From NCBI RefSeq assembly GCF_019511525.1, contig NZ_JAEUAT010000001.1, forward strand, positions 434,001 to 498,000: a DNA stretch of 64,000 nt, read 5' to 3'. A program made the translations under genes and the position numbers. Of this stretch, positions 39,932-49,257 are shown in pieces; the stretch's first letter is position 1, and each line of letters begins with the position of its first letter. The stretch comes from Rhizobium cauense. GTDB taxonomy: Bacteria; Pseudomonadota; Alphaproteobacteria; Rhizobiales; Rhizobiaceae. The notes beneath the pieces are model-generated. The model saw nothing but the letters and a program-made list of their open reading frames with translations, did not search any database and had not been told where the DNA came from.

Positions 39932-40563
39932 CAGTATTGCTCGTTCTGGAAAGCTGAGGTTGCGACGATCAGGAAGTAGGATGAGGACCCGTCGGTGGGA
40001 CGGACGCTCGTGATGTACGGCCGTATCAGGTCTGTGATGACCTGCCAGCGGTAGTAGGCCCGTACCATGTTGATCGTCCCCGAGCCGCCGGGAAGATACT
40101 TGAAGTCGGACGTCTTGATATCGGCGTAAGCGGCGGTCGACGTCCTCGGTATCGTCGTTGGAATGGCTGCAAAGGTGGCAAAGTTCCGCACGTCGACAAA
40201 CAGCTTGCTTGGCGTCGCCACTTCCATTTTCGAGCACTTTATCAGGATCGAGATCTCGTTGCAGAACTCGGTTCTAAAGGCAGTGACATTCGTGTTCGTC
40301 GGCGTGATCTGCCCCGTCCGCATCTTGCGGCTCATCGTATCCACCGCATTTGATACGAGTTGCTCGCCCGCGAAGGCAATGAACGTCTCGATGATCGCAA
40401 AAACGACAAGGAAATAGGGGATCGCAAGGAGCGCAAATTCAATGGCGGCCGCGCCGTCACGCGAGCGCGAAAATGCGATTAGTCGTAGCCTCGTGCGCCG
40501 ATGAGGGCGGCAGGCCACGTCCGCCGCTTGTTCCATTTTCTTCATGGCCTGCATCCGGGACAA
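39931..40563 (-). CDS. TadE-like pseudopilin 2 of the Flp/Tad pilus
   Basis: 210 residues. The long basic N-terminus is followed by SRDGAAAIEFALLAIPYFLVVFAIIETFIAF, a pseudopilin hydrophobic segment, and a periplasmic part with two Cys (FCNEISILIKC). Several in-frame ATGs (40563, 40545, 40536) make the start uncertain. It is coupled with the downstream pseudopilin gene by a one-base overlap. Confidence 0.8.
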   Translation of the reverse strand: MSRMQAMKKMEQAADVACRPHRRTRLRLIAFSRSRDGAAAIEFALLAIPYFLVVFAIIETFIAFAGEQLVSNAVDTMSRKMRTGQITPTNTNVTAFRTEFCNEISILIKCSKMEVATPSKLFVDVRNFATFAAIPTTIPRTSTAAYADIKTSDFKYLPGGSGTINMVRAYYRWQVITDLIRPYITSVRPTDGSSSYFLIVATSAFQNEQY

Positions 40564-40646
40564 CTTCGACTACATTCTTGTAGAGCGCGATCGTTGATTT
40601 TCCGTTTCAAACCGGTTCGGGAGGCGCAAACCGGATCTTGCGGCGA

Positions 40647-41051
40647 TCACTCGCTGGCGGCCGCAGCATCCTGCTGGTTGTGCTGCTCGCAATTCGGGGT
40701 GCATGACAGGACCGAACGTTCCGTCTGGCGGAAGACGCGAACGGTATTCGCCTCGTCAATCGACACCAGGATGCTCTCGTCAAGGATGGCATTGCCATCC
40801 GCATCGAGCAGCACGAGGTTGGTCGTCCCAAAGCTGCGCCCGGTCAGAACGATCGTCTTGGCGTCGGCAACGGTCGCATCGGCAACCTTGGCGTTGCCGA
40901 CGATGACTTTGCTGACGGGGCGATCAAGCTTCAGAACGCGCGCCTGATCCATGTAGACCCGCAGTATGTTCTGCTGGGCGTACGCGGTTTCACAAAGGCC
41001 GAGGGCGGCGAGAAAGGCGGCTAGGACGATCGTCTTGCCACTCGGCGACAT
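40647..41051 (-). CDS. Stand-alone CpaC N-terminal domain protein (pilus assembly)
   Basis: 134 residues. The signal peptide (IVLAAFLAALGLCETAYA) is followed by RVYMDQARVLKLDRPVSKVIVGNAKVADATV and VLTGRSFGTTNLVLLDADGN, which match the N-terminal domain of the secretin CpaC encoded at 43189 (VVDLPADAHDILVSDPSMAD, LFGKTVGQTNIFIFGADG). The BON and secretin channel domains are absent. It probably sits in the periplasm near the secretin. It heads the minus-strand pilus operon and is divergent from the pilin. Confidence 0.8.
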   Translation of the reverse strand: MSPSGKTIVLAAFLAALGLCETAYAQQNILRVYMDQARVLKLDRPVSKVIVGNAKVADATVADAKTIVLTGRSFGTTNLVLLDADGNAILDESILVSIDEANTVRVFRQTERSVLSCTPNCEQHNQQDAAAASE

Positions 41052-41456
41052 GTTGGCTCTCTTTCAAGGGTTGCGGCGATTTTTGCCAAGTACCATGAGA
41101 AAAAATGGTGAACGAAGCTTTAATGCCGCTTAGATCCGCCCGGAAATAAGACGCTGCGTCCAGTATAGAGACATCATGTGTGCTTCTGGGCCACTCTTTT
41201 CAGCGCAAAACACAAAAGGGCCGGTATTGGTGGACGTCCGAGGATCCTATTACTACAGCGATTCACAGTGCCTGTCTCGCATTTTAAACAACACTTCAAG
41301 AAAATACTTACCATTCGCAAGCGTCGGTTGGCGTTTACCAAGCGGTAACCCAACTCTTTAAGTTGATGGAAACAGGCCCGCGCTAAATTGTGGCAATCCG
41401 ATCAACGGCAACAGTTGGCGGACGTGCTGAACATCAACTGGAGTTAGGAGTTTACC
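41052..41456. other. Intergenic control region between the divergent pilus operons
   Basis: 405 nt without a gene I can support. It must hold promoters for the pilin and for the orphan CpaC-N gene. Features seen: a TTACC-AAGC-GGTAA dyad at 41335-41348; a degenerate CtrA-like TTTA-N7-GTAAC at about 41334-41349; and a TTAA-N7-TAGA near 41120. AT content is higher than in the flanking genes. Confidence 0.45.
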
Positions 41457-41657
41457 ATGACCAAACTTGTTAGCCGTTTTCTCAAGGACGAATCCGGCGC
41501 GACCGCAATTGAATACGGCCTGATCGCCGCCCTCATTTCCGTAGCCCTGATCACCGGCGCGACGACCCTGGGCAGCAAATTGAACAACGTCTTCGTCGGT
41601 ATCTCCGGCAAGATGGACGATGCCGCGACGAAGGCAGCCGAGCAAACCCAGGAATAA
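41457..41657 (+). CDS. pilA: Flp-family type IVb pilin
   Basis: 66 residues, major subunit of the Tad (adherence) pilus. The prepilin motif FLKDESGATAIEYGLIAALISVAL shows the class: cleavage after Gly, with Glu and Tyr at mature positions 5 and 6. The mature helix runs to about residue 50, and the tail ends KAAEQTQE. ATG 41457 has AGGAG 8 nt upstream. It is followed by a strong terminator, so pilin mRNA is probably made in excess of the assembly genes. Confidence 0.95.
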   Translation: MTKLVSRFLKDESGATAIEYGLIAALISVALITGATTLGSKLNNVFVGISGKMDDAATKAAEQTQE

Positions 41658-41690
41658 TACGCGGGCGAGTGCCGAAACTCGATCGAGCAT

Positions 41691-41721
41691 GGGCTCACCC
41701 GCCGACGGGTGAGCCCTTTGT
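41691..41721 (+). terminator. Intrinsic terminator after the pilin gene
   Basis: GGGCTCACCCG (41691-41701) and CGGGTGAGCCC (41706-41716) form a perfect 11-bp stem with loop CCGA, followed by TTTGTCTTT. It lies 33 nt after the pilin stop and limits read-through into cpaA. Confidence 0.85.
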
Positions 41722-41740
41722 CTTTAGCACGGTGGCGACA

Positions 41741-42253
41741 ATGATCGTAGCTGCAATCCTCGTGATCCTCCCGCTCTGTCTTGCCATAGCGGCCTTCTCC
41801 GATCTTTTTACGATGACGATACCGAACAGGACGTCGGCCATCCTCATCGCGGCGTTCCTTGTTCTTGCGCCTTTTGCAGGCGTTCCCCTGCCCGTGATTG
41901 GTATGCATCTTGCGGGTGCGCTTTGCGTTCTGGTTGTTTGCTTCGTACTCTTTGCCATGAACATCATGGGCGGCGGCGATGCCAAATTGCTCGCAGCGAC
42001 ATCGCTCTGGTTCGGACTCAACCCCTCGCTCTTTGAATTTCTCGTCTATGTCAGCATCATCGGTGGTGCCGCGACGCTATTGATCCTGATGATCCGGGCA
42101 CAGGCCAACGTCATCCTTGCTGTGGGGCTGCCGATTCCAAGCTCGATACTGCTCGCCAAGAAGATCCCCTACGGGATTGCCATCGCGATCGGCGGGTTCA
42201 TGGCGTTTCCTTCCTCGCCGCTTTTTCTTGCGGCACTTGAAGGGCTCAAGTAA
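41741..42253 (+). CDS. cpaA: CpaA, A24-family prepilin peptidase
   Basis: 170 residues, nearly all membrane helices. The catalytic Asp pair is visible in AFSDLFTMTIPNRT and in MGGGDAKLLAATSLW (GxGD motif). It cleaves the Flp prepilin and pseudopilins. ATG 41741 gives the family length; an in-frame start at 41669 would run through the terminator and is rejected. It lacks the N-terminal methylase domain of PilD, as do other CpaA/TadV proteins. Confidence 0.92.
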   Translation: MIVAAILVILPLCLAIAAFSDLFTMTIPNRTSAILIAAFLVLAPFAGVPLPVIGMHLAGALCVLVVCFVLFAMNIMGGGDAKLLAATSLWFGLNPSLFEFLVYVSIIGGAATLLILMIRAQANVILAVGLPIPSSILLAKKIPYGIAIAIGGFMAFPSSPLFLAALEGLK

Positions 42254-42260
42254 CGGCAAG

Positions 42261-42276
42261 TTAAGTCGCCGTTAAC
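42261..42276 (+). promoter_or_regulatory. Perfect CtrA-type box upstream of cpaB
   Basis: TTAAGTCGCCGTTAAC is an exact TTAA-N7-TTAAC. It lies 89 nt upstream of the cpaB start, with a further TTAACCAT half site at 42296-42303. CtrA is the cell-cycle regulator that binds this sequence in Caulobacter and related alphaproteobacteria and controls pilus genes there. Confidence 0.7.
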
Positions 42277-42364
42277 CTAAGATCGAAGGCTTTCATTAAC
42301 CATAATTATACCAATTGCGGGTCATTCTCCGGGGCGAATATCGCGAATCCCCGAGGAACGTTGG

Positions 42365-43177
42365 ATGAAACCCGCCCGCCTAATAATACTTGGAGTGGCT
42401 GTCGTTGCCGCCGGTCTTGCCGGTGTCCTGGCGATGAGCCTTGCGGGCCGCGGCTCCGTCGTCACGAAAGTCAAGTCGGTGGTCGAGAAGGAGCCGACCG
42501 TCAACGTGCTCGTCTCCAGCGCCAATCTGCCGGTCGGCGCACGCTTGGATGACAAGGCCGTGCAATGGATGGCCTGGCCCCAGAGCGCAGTCGTTCAGGG
42601 TTTCATCACCGAGACTGAGAAGCCCGACGCGCTGAAAAACATGCAGGGCGCCGTCGTGCGCCTGCCGATCTTCGAGGGTGAGCCCATCCGCGCGGAGAAG
42701 GTCGCCGATTCGAGCAGCCGCATCATGTCCTCGCTCCTCCCTTCCGGAAAACGCGCTGTCGCAACGGAAATCTCGGTTTCGACAGGCGCTGGCGGCTTTA
42801 TCCTGCCGAACGACCGCGTCGACGTGATCATGGTCCGCAAGTCCAAGGACGCCGACAAGTATCTGACCGAGACGGTGCTCAGCAACGTGCGCGTTCTCGC
42901 GATCGATCAGCAGATCCAGGAGAAGGAGGACGGTTCCAAAACCGTGGTCGGAACGACCGCGACCCTGGAACTTACTCCTGACCAGACCAAGGTGCTGGCT
43001 GTTGCGCAGCAGATGGCCGACCGGTTGTCACTGGCATTGCGCTCCGTCGCCGATGCGCAGGAGCAGGACACCAGCGCCGCGGACTATCTGCTTAGCGGCG
43101 ACAACGGCAGCGCCATCGTTCAGGTCATCAAATCAGGCTCAATCGTCACCGCCAACAGCGCGCCGAAGGCCGAGTAA
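42365..43177 (+). CDS. cpaB: CpaB/RcpC, Flp pilus assembly protein
   Basis: 270 residues. One N-terminal hydrophobic segment (LIILGVAVVAAGLAGVLAMSLAG) is followed by a SAF-domain region (NVLVSSANLPVGARLDDKAVQW, residues 45-105) and an RcpC domain (VDVIMVRKSKDADKYLTETVLSNVRVLAID). The protein sits in the periplasm and is thought to work with the secretin. It starts the cpaBCDEF-tadBC operon after the CtrA-type box. GAGGAA lies 8 nt before the ATG. Confidence 0.93.
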   Translation: MKPARLIILGVAVVAAGLAGVLAMSLAGRGSVVTKVKSVVEKEPTVNVLVSSANLPVGARLDDKAVQWMAWPQSAVVQGFITETEKPDALKNMQGAVVRLPIFEGEPIRAEKVADSSSRIMSSLLPSGKRAVATEISVSTGAGGFILPNDRVDVIMVRKSKDADKYLTETVLSNVRVLAIDQQIQEKEDGSKTVVGTTATLELTPDQTKVLAVAQQMADRLSLALRSVADAQEQDTSAADYLLSGDNGSAIVQVIKSGSIVTANSAPKAE

Positions 43178-43188
43178 AGGAAATGGGA

Positions 43189-44694
43189 ATGGGCAATTCG
43201 AAGCGCCATATGAAGCCCTTGCTGGCAGGGTGCTTGTCCTTCGCAATCGGTCTTACAGGCACCGCGCCGGGCTTTCTCGCTCCGGTCCTCGGCTCGAGCG
43301 CCGCATGGGCCAACTCCGACGGCATGGTCACGATCACTCAGACGGGACCGGGCGCGCACCGCAGCCTCAAGCTCGGCTTGAAGAAGGCGATCGTCGTCGA
43401 TCTGCCAGCCGACGCCCACGATATTCTCGTCTCCGATCCCTCGATGGCCGATGCCGTTACCCGCAGTTCACGCCGTATCTACCTCTTCGGCAAGACGGTC
43501 GGTCAGACGAACATCTTCATTTTCGGCGCCGATGGTCAGCAGATCGTCAGCCTCGACATCGCAATCGAACGTGACGTCAGCGGCCTCGAAAAGAACCTCC
43601 GACGCTTCATTCCCGACTCCAATATCAATGTGGAGATCGTCTCCGACAACATCGTGCTGACCGGCTCGGTCCGCACACCGCAGGATGCGGCCCAGGCGGC
43701 CGACCTAGCCCAGGTCTTCCTGAAGGGCGGGGAAGCAACGACACGCACCGAAACCGCGACCGGTTCGGGCGGCGACAGCTCGGTGGCGCTGTTTGCCGAA
43801 AATCGCCAGACGTCCCAGGTGGTCAACCTCCTGCAGATCCAGGGCGAAGATCAGGTTACCCTAAAGGTGACTATCGCCGAAGTACGCAGGGAAGTGCTGA
43901 AGCAGCTCGGCTTCGACAATCTGGTCTCGAATTCGGGCGGACTGACTGTCGCGCAACTCGGCTCACCTAGCGCCAGCGGGGCAGCGGCGACAATCGGCGG
44001 CGGTCTGGCTGCACTCTTCAAGAGCTCGATCGGGAAATACGATATCTCGACCTATCTGAGCGCGCTTGAGCAGGCGAAGGTGGTCAAGACGCTGGCCGAA
44101 CCGACGCTGACGGCGATTTCCGGGCAGGCCGCGACGTTCAATTCCGGCGGTCAGGTCCTCTATTCCACGACCGATAACGATGGCAATACGACGATCGTTC
44201 CTTATAACTACGGCATCAATCTCGCCTTCAAGCCGGTGGTGCTTTCTTCGGGCCGCATCAGCCTGGAGATCAGGACGAACGTATCAGAGCCTGCGCCGTC
44301 AGTCTCAGGTTCAACACCGACCTATCAGCGTCGTGCGGCAGAGACATCCGTGGAGCTTCCCTCCGGCGGCTCGATCGCGCTTGCCGGTCTGATCCGCGAC
44401 AACGTCTTGCAGACCTCGAACGGTACGCCTGGCGTCAACAAGATCCCGCTGCTCGGCACGCTCTTCCGTCAACGCACGGTCGAGCGCGATGAGACCGAGC
44501 TGGTGATCATAGCAACGCCCTATCTCGTCCGCCCGGTTGCCCGCAACCAGCTCAACCGCCCCGACGACAACTTCAGCCCCGAGAACGACGCTTCGGCTTT
44601 CCTGATGAACCGCGTCAACAAGGTCTACGGCGGCCGCGAGATGCCGGTGGCCGACGCTCAATTCCATGGTTCCATCGGGTTCATCTACAAATGA
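43189..44694 (+). CDS. cpaC: CpaC/RcpA, outer-membrane secretin of the Flp pilus
   Basis: 501 residues. A signal region (residues 1-42, ending SSAAWAN) is followed by the pilus-assembly N-terminal domain, a BON-like domain (IPDSNINVEIVSDNIVLTGSV), and the secretin domain with VELPSGGSIALAGLIRDN and VNKIPLLGTLFRQR near the end. ATG 43189 is preferred because AAAGG is 8 nt upstream; ATG 43183 has only 2 nt spacing. It forms the channel through which the pilus exits. Its N-terminal domain is duplicated in the stand-alone protein at 40647. Confidence 0.95.
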   Translation: MGNSKRHMKPLLAGCLSFAIGLTGTAPGFLAPVLGSSAAWANSDGMVTITQTGPGAHRSLKLGLKKAIVVDLPADAHDILVSDPSMADAVTRSSRRIYLFGKTVGQTNIFIFGADGQQIVSLDIAIERDVSGLEKNLRRFIPDSNINVEIVSDNIVLTGSVRTPQDAAQAADLAQVFLKGGEATTRTETATGSGGDSSVALFAENRQTSQVVNLLQIQGEDQVTLKVTIAEVRREVLKQLGFDNLVSNSGGLTVAQLGSPSASGAAATIGGGLAALFKSSIGKYDISTYLSALEQAKVVKTLAEPTLTAISGQAATFNSGGQVLYSTTDNDGNTTIVPYNYGINLAFKPVVLSSGRISLEIRTNVSEPAPSVSGSTPTYQRRAAETSVELPSGGSIALAGLIRDNVLQTSNGTPGVNKIPLLGTLFRQRTVERDETELVIIATPYLVRPVARNQLNRPDDNFSPENDASAFLMNRVNKVYGGREMPVADAQFHGSIGFIYK

Positions 44695-44735
44695 CCCAAG
44701 CAGGATCAGCGATAGCACAACACAGAGATCAGCCG

Positions 44736-45437
44736 ATGGCCCGCAAGCACAGCACCGCGCATCATTCCCGCCTTTCGAAGTCGCTTCTGACCGCGGTTGC
44801 CATAGCGGCCGCCTTGCTTTCCGGCTGCGCCTCCCACGACCAGCTGACGACCGGCGGCATTCCCGACGACTATCGCCAACGCCACCCGATCGTGGTTGCC
44901 GAAGCCGAACAGTCTGTGGATATTCCGGTGGCTTCGACCGATCGCCGCCTCAACGTGGCCCAGCGCGACGTCATTCGAGGCTTTGCACAGAACTATACGG
45001 CGCGGGCAACCGGGCCGGTCTATCTGCTGACGCCCGAGGGATCGCCGAATGCAGCCGCGGCACGCCAGCTGCGCGGCCAGGTGCGCGCCGAACTCTCGGC
45101 ACGTGGCGTCGCCAGTACAAAGATCGTCAACAGCACCTATCCGGCGAATGGCATCGGAGATGCGGCTCCGATCCGCCTGACCTTCGTCGGCACGACGGCG
45201 ATGACCTCACAGTGCGGTCAATGGCCGAGAGACATGATCAACGATTTCAACAACCAAAACTACTACAACTTCGGTTGCGCAACGCAGAACAACCTCGCCG
45301 CACAGATCGCAAACCCCGAAGATCTGATCGCACCTCGCGGCATGACGCCGATCGATGCAACGCGTCGCAATGCGGCGATCAAGGAGTATCGCGAGAGGAC
45401 AACCACCATCGAAGACGTTGGCTCCAGCACCTTCTGA
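44736..45437 (+). CDS. cpaD: CpaD, Flp pilus lipoprotein
   Basis: 233 residues. The signal peptide with lipobox AALLSGCASHD puts the lipid-bearing Cys near residue 32. The conserved core is YRQRHPIVVAEAEQSVDIPV and SQCGQWPRDMINDFNNQNYYNFGCATQNNLAAQI, the CpaD signature. It assists the secretin at the outer membrane. ATG 44736 gives a normal signal peptide; an in-frame ATG at 44691, overlapping the cpaC stop, is possible. Confidence 0.93.
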   Translation: MARKHSTAHHSRLSKSLLTAVAIAAALLSGCASHDQLTTGGIPDDYRQRHPIVVAEAEQSVDIPVASTDRRLNVAQRDVIRGFAQNYTARATGPVYLLTPEGSPNAAAARQLRGQVRAELSARGVASTKIVNSTYPANGIGDAAPIRLTFVGTTAMTSQCGQWPRDMINDFNNQNYYNFGCATQNNLAAQIANPEDLIAPRGMTPIDATRRNAAIKEYRERTTTIEDVGSSTF

Positions 45438-45455
45438 TCAGTTTAGGACCGAACG

Positions 45456-46733
45456 ATGAGTACAGTCGAATACGAGATCAAGAATACGATGGAGCTGCGC
45501 AACGCCGAGGAAGCGGTCCGCATGGCCGAACTCGAGAACATGCGTCCGCTGCCTCGCATCTCCGTGCACGCCTTCTGCGAGAGCGAAGAGTTGCAGCGCG
45601 TCATGGAGCGTTGCGGCAACGACCGCCGCATGTCGAAGGTCGGCCTACGGATCACAAGCGGCGGCATCGCAGCCGCTGCCAACATGTTCGCGACCGCGCC
45701 AACGCCCAACCTGATCATTCTCGAAACGAAAGCGGGAGCTTCCAGCCTGCTGAGCGAGCTCGCGCCGCTTGCCGCCGTCTGCGACCCTTCCACCAAGGTC
45801 ATTATCGTCGGCTATTACAACGACATCGCGCTCTACCGCGAACTCGTGCGCAACGGCATTTCCGAGTACATGGTTCAGCCGGTCGCGATGCCCGACATCA
45901 TGACGGCAATGGCCACCATCTTCGTCGACCCCGATGCGGAGCCGCTTGGCCGCAGCATCGCCTTCATCGGTGCCAAGGGCGGCGTCGGTTCCTCGACGAT
46001 CGCCCACAATTGCGCATTCGGCATTTCCAATCTGTTTTCGACCGAAACGATCCTGGCCGACCTCGACCTGCCCTATGGTACAGCCAACATCGACTTCGAC
46101 CAGGATCCGACCCAGGGCATTGCCGAGGCGGTCTATGCGCCTGACCGTCTCGACGAGGTATTTCTCGATCGCCTGCTGACCAAATGCTCCGAGCACCTGT
46201 CTCTGCTTGCCGCTCCCTCGCTTCTCGACCGAGCTTATGATTTCGAGGGGCAGGCCTTCCAGCCGGTTCTCGAGGTATTGCAGCGAAACGCTCCCGTCAC
46301 CGTGCTCGATGTGCCGCATGTCTGGTCCGAATGGACGCGCTCAGTGCTTGCGAGTGTCGACGAGGTTGTCATCTGCGCATCCCCTGATCTTGCCAACCTG
46401 CGCAACGCCAAGAACATGATGGACGCGCTGCGCAAGATGCGACCCAATGACAAGATGCCCCACCTGATCCTCAATCAGGTGGGCATGCCGAAGCGACCGG
46501 AGATCAGTCCGTCCGACTTCTGCGAGCCGCTGGAGACGGATCCGATTGCGATCATTCCGTTCGACGCCAATCTCTTCGGAAACGCCGCCAACAGCGGCCG
46601 AATGATTTCGGAGATGGATGCGAAGTCGCCGACTGCCGAGACGTTCTCGCAGATATCGCACATCGTGACCGGACGGATCGCCGTCAAGAAGGCAAGGAAG
46701 GGCGGGTTGCTCGGCTTGCTGAAGCGCAAATGA
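45456..46733 (+). CDS. cpaE: CpaE, pilus localisation ATPase (receiver-like + MinD-like)
   Basis: 425 residues. Residues about 25-155 resemble a response-regulator receiver (ISVHAFCESEELQRVMERC, YMVQPVAMPDIMTAM). The rest is a ParA/MinD-type ATPase with the deviant Walker A GAKGGVGSSTIAHN near residue 171 and DLDLPYGTANIDFDQDP. CpaE helps to place the Tad machinery in the cell. The C-terminus RKGGLLGLLKRK is basic and amphipathic, as in membrane-binding MinD-like proteins. Confidence 0.93.
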   Translation: MSTVEYEIKNTMELRNAEEAVRMAELENMRPLPRISVHAFCESEELQRVMERCGNDRRMSKVGLRITSGGIAAAANMFATAPTPNLIILETKAGASSLLSELAPLAAVCDPSTKVIIVGYYNDIALYRELVRNGISEYMVQPVAMPDIMTAMATIFVDPDAEPLGRSIAFIGAKGGVGSSTIAHNCAFGISNLFSTETILADLDLPYGTANIDFDQDPTQGIAEAVYAPDRLDEVFLDRLLTKCSEHLSLLAAPSLLDRAYDFEGQAFQPVLEVLQRNAPVTVLDVPHVWSEWTRSVLASVDEVVICASPDLANLRNAKNMMDALRKMRPNDKMPHLILNQVGMPKRPEISPSDFCEPLETDPIAIIPFDANLFGNAANSGRMISEMDAKSPTAETFSQISHIVTGRIAVKKARKGGLLGLLKRK

Positions 46734-46762
46734 CGCCCGCCAAGAGTGGATTGGATTAAGGC

Positions 46763-48232
46763 ATGTTCGGAAAACGCGGAAACGAGGGCTTTGGCAAGAC
46801 GGGCGGCACGATCGCGCCGCCGCCTCCCCCTGTCCAATCCTCGCCGTCAGCGCCCGCTGTCCTGGTCGAACCGCAGCGTGAACCTTCACGCCAGCAGGTT
46901 TCGCCACCGCCGATGCAGACCCCGCAGCGCAAGCGCCCTGCCCGCACCGAGGAATACTACGAAACCAAGGCTCAGGTCTTCTCGGCGCTGATCGATACAA
47001 TCGACCTTTCGCAGCTCGCCAAGCTCGACGGAGAAAGCGCGCGCGAAGAAATTCGCGATATCGTCAACGATATCATCACGATCAAGAACTTCGCGATGTC
47101 GATCTCCGAGCAGGAGGAACTGCTCGAGGACATCTGCAACGACGTTCTCGGCTATGGCCCGCTCGAGCCGCTGCTTGCACGCGACGACATCGCCGACATC
47201 ATGGTCAACGGCGCAGGCCAAACCTTCATCGAAGTCGGCGGCAAGACGATCGAGTCCGAGATCCGCTTCCGCGATAATTCGCAGCTCCTTTCCATCTGCC
47301 AGCGTATCGTCAGCCAGGTGGGTCGCCGCGTCGACGAATCGAGCCCGATCTGCGACGCACGCCTCCCCGACGGTTCCCGCGTCAACGTCATTGCACCGCC
47401 GCTGGCTATCGATGGACCGGCTCTCACGATCCGCAAGTTCAAGAAGGACAAGCTCACCCTCGAGCAACTCGTTCGTTTCGGCGCCATTACGCCCGAAGGG
47501 GCGACGCTACTGCAGATTATCGGCCGCGTTCGCTGCAACGTCGTCATTTCGGGCGGTACCGGCTCCGGCAAGACGACGCTGCTCAACTGCCTCACCCGCT
47601 ACATCGATGTGGACGAGCGCGTCATCACTTGCGAGGACACGGCCGAACTGCAGCTGCAGCAGCCGCATGTGGTGCGTTTGGAAACCCGCCCGCCGAACAT
47701 CGAAGGCGAAGGCGAGATCACCATGCGCGATCTCGTCAAGAACTGCCTGCGTATGCGACCGGAACGGATCATCGTCGGCGAAGTGCGCGGACCGGAGGTT
47801 TTCGACCTTCTCCAGGCGATGAACACCGGCCATGACGGCTCCATGGGCACGATCCACTCGAACTCGCCACGCGAATGCCTCAGCCGTATCGAGTCGATGA
47901 TCGCCATGGGCGGCTTCACGCTGCCGGCAAAGACAGTGCGCGAAATCATCTCCGGATCGATCGACATCATCGTCCAGGCGGCGCGTTTGCGCGATGGTTC
48001 GCGTCGCATCACGCAGATCACCGAAGTGATCGGAATGGAAGGTGACGTCATCATCACCCAGGATCTGATGCGCTACGAAATCGAAGGTGAAGACGCGTCC
48101 GGCAAGCTGATCGGCCGGCACAAGTCGACGGGCATCGGCAAGCCGCACTTCTGGGACCGCGCCCGCTACTTCAACGAGGAGAAGCGCCTCGCTGCGGCAC
48201 TCGACGAAATGGAAGCGAAGTCCAAGGATTAA
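46763..48232 (+). CDS. cpaF: CpaF/TadA, Flp pilus motor ATPase
   Basis: 489 residues of the type II/IV secretion ATPase family. The N-terminal 75 residues are Pro-rich. The core has Walker [13 protein letters not shown] near residue 263, the His-box region [38 protein letters not shown], and the C-terminal [17 protein letters not shown]. It powers assembly, and probably retraction, of the Flp pilus. Confidence 0.96.
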   Translation: MFGKRGNEGFGKTGGTIAPPPPPVQSSPSAPAVLVEPQREPSRQQVSPPPMQTPQRKRPARTEEYYETKAQVFSALIDTIDLSQLAKLDGESAREEIRDIVNDIITIKNFAMSISEQEELLEDICNDVLGYGPLEPLLARDDIADIMVNGAGQTFIEVGGKTIESEIRFRDNSQLLSICQRIVSQVGRRVDESSPICDARLPDGSRVNVIAPPLAIDGPALTIRKFKKDKLTLEQLVRFGAITPEGATLLQIIGRVRCNVVISGGTGSGKTTLLNCLTRYIDVDERVITCEDTAELQLQQPHVVRLETRPPNIEGEGEITMRDLVKNCLRMRPERIIVGEVRGPEVFDLLQAMNTGHDGSMGTIHSNSPRECLSRIESMIAMGGFTLPAKTVREIISGSIDIIVQAARLRDGSRRITQITEVIGMEGDVIITQDLMRYEIEGEDASGKLIGRHKSTGIGKPHFWDRARYFNEEKRLAAALDEMEAKSKD

Positions 48233-48237
48233 ATGAG

Positions 48238-49245
48238 ATGTTCGGGTTCGATCCTGTCGTGTTGGCTATTATCGTCCTTGCCGCTGTCGCGGCTGGTGCG
48301 GTGTGCTATGGCCTGCTTTTCACGCGGATCGAGACCGACAAGAAGTCGGCCAGCCGAGTCAACCGGGTTGCATCGGCAGAGGCTGACAAGGCGAGCGTCA
48401 AGGCTGCCCGCGACCGAGTCCAGGAGATGTCGAAGCGCCGCAAATCGGTGCAGGACAACCTCAAGGATCTCGAAAAGCGCCAGCAGGAAAACACCAAGAA
48501 AAAGCTGTCCTTGAAATCGCGGCTGACCCAGGCTGGTCTCGCGATCACGCCGGGACGCTTCTACACGTTCAGCGCCATCTTCGGCTTCGTGCTGATGTTC
48601 GTCGCTTTCCTGGCTGGCGCACCTCTCATGGTCGTGCTCGGCCTGCCCATTGTCGGCGGGCTTGGCCTGCCGCGCTGGGTGCTGGGCTTCCTGATCAAGC
48701 GCCGCCAGAACAAGTTTCTCGACGAATTTCCCAATGCCCTTGACGTCATCGTGCGCTCGATCAAATCCGGCCTGCCGTTGAACGATGCCATCCGGCTCAT
48801 CGCCAATGAAGGCAAGGATCCCGTGAAGAGCGAATTCCGGCGGGTGGTCGAATCGCAGCAAGTGGGTCTCAGCGTGCCTGATGCCTGTGCACGCATGACA
48901 AATCATATGCCACTGCAGGAAGTGAGCTTCTTTGCCATCGTCATCGCGATCCAGTCGCAGGCGGGCGGCAATCTTTCGGAAGCGATCGGCAACCTGTCGA
49001 AGGTCCTGCGCGACAGAAAGAAAATGAAGGCGAAGGTCAAGGCGCTGTCGATGGAAGCAAAGGCGTCCGCCGTCATCATCGGCGCGTTGCCGTTCATCGT
49101 CGCGACGCTCGTCTATCTGACGTCGCCCGAATACATGCTGATCCTGTTTACCGACCCGCGTGGGCACCTCATCATGGGCATTTCGGCCGTCTGGATGTCG
49201 ATCGGCATCTTCGTCATGCGCAACATGGTCAATTTCGACATCTGA
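48238..49245 (+). CDS. tadB: TadB, inner-membrane platform protein
   Basis: 335 residues of the T2SSF (GspF-like) family. N-terminal helix (VVLAIIVLAAVAAGAVCYGLL), a long charged coiled region (residues 35-95), a central helix pair, the F domain NALDVIVRSIKSGLPLNDAIRLIANEG, and C-terminal helices. With TadC it forms the platform on which the CpaF motor works. It starts 5 nt after cpaF. Confidence 0.94.
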   Translation: MFGFDPVVLAIIVLAAVAAGAVCYGLLFTRIETDKKSASRVNRVASAEADKASVKAARDRVQEMSKRRKSVQDNLKDLEKRQQENTKKKLSLKSRLTQAGLAITPGRFYTFSAIFGFVLMFVAFLAGAPLMVVLGLPIVGGLGLPRWVLGFLIKRRQNKFLDEFPNALDVIVRSIKSGLPLNDAIRLIANEGKDPVKSEFRRVVESQQVGLSVPDACARMTNHMPLQEVSFFAIVIAIQSQAGGNLSEAIGNLSKVLRDRKKMKAKVKALSMEAKASAVIIGALPFIVATLVYLTSPEYMLILFTDPRGHLIMGISAVWMSIGIFVMRNMVNFDI

Positions 49246-49257
49246 TGGAGACTGGCG

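Noticed and set aside
41669-41740. Longer cpaA start at 41669
   Set aside because: It would translate through the perfect pilin terminator hairpin and adds residues not typical of the family.
44666-46144. 492-codon frame on the plus strand across cpaD and cpaE
   Set aside because: It lies in a different frame from two well-supported pilus genes and its product is low-complexity and Arg-rich.
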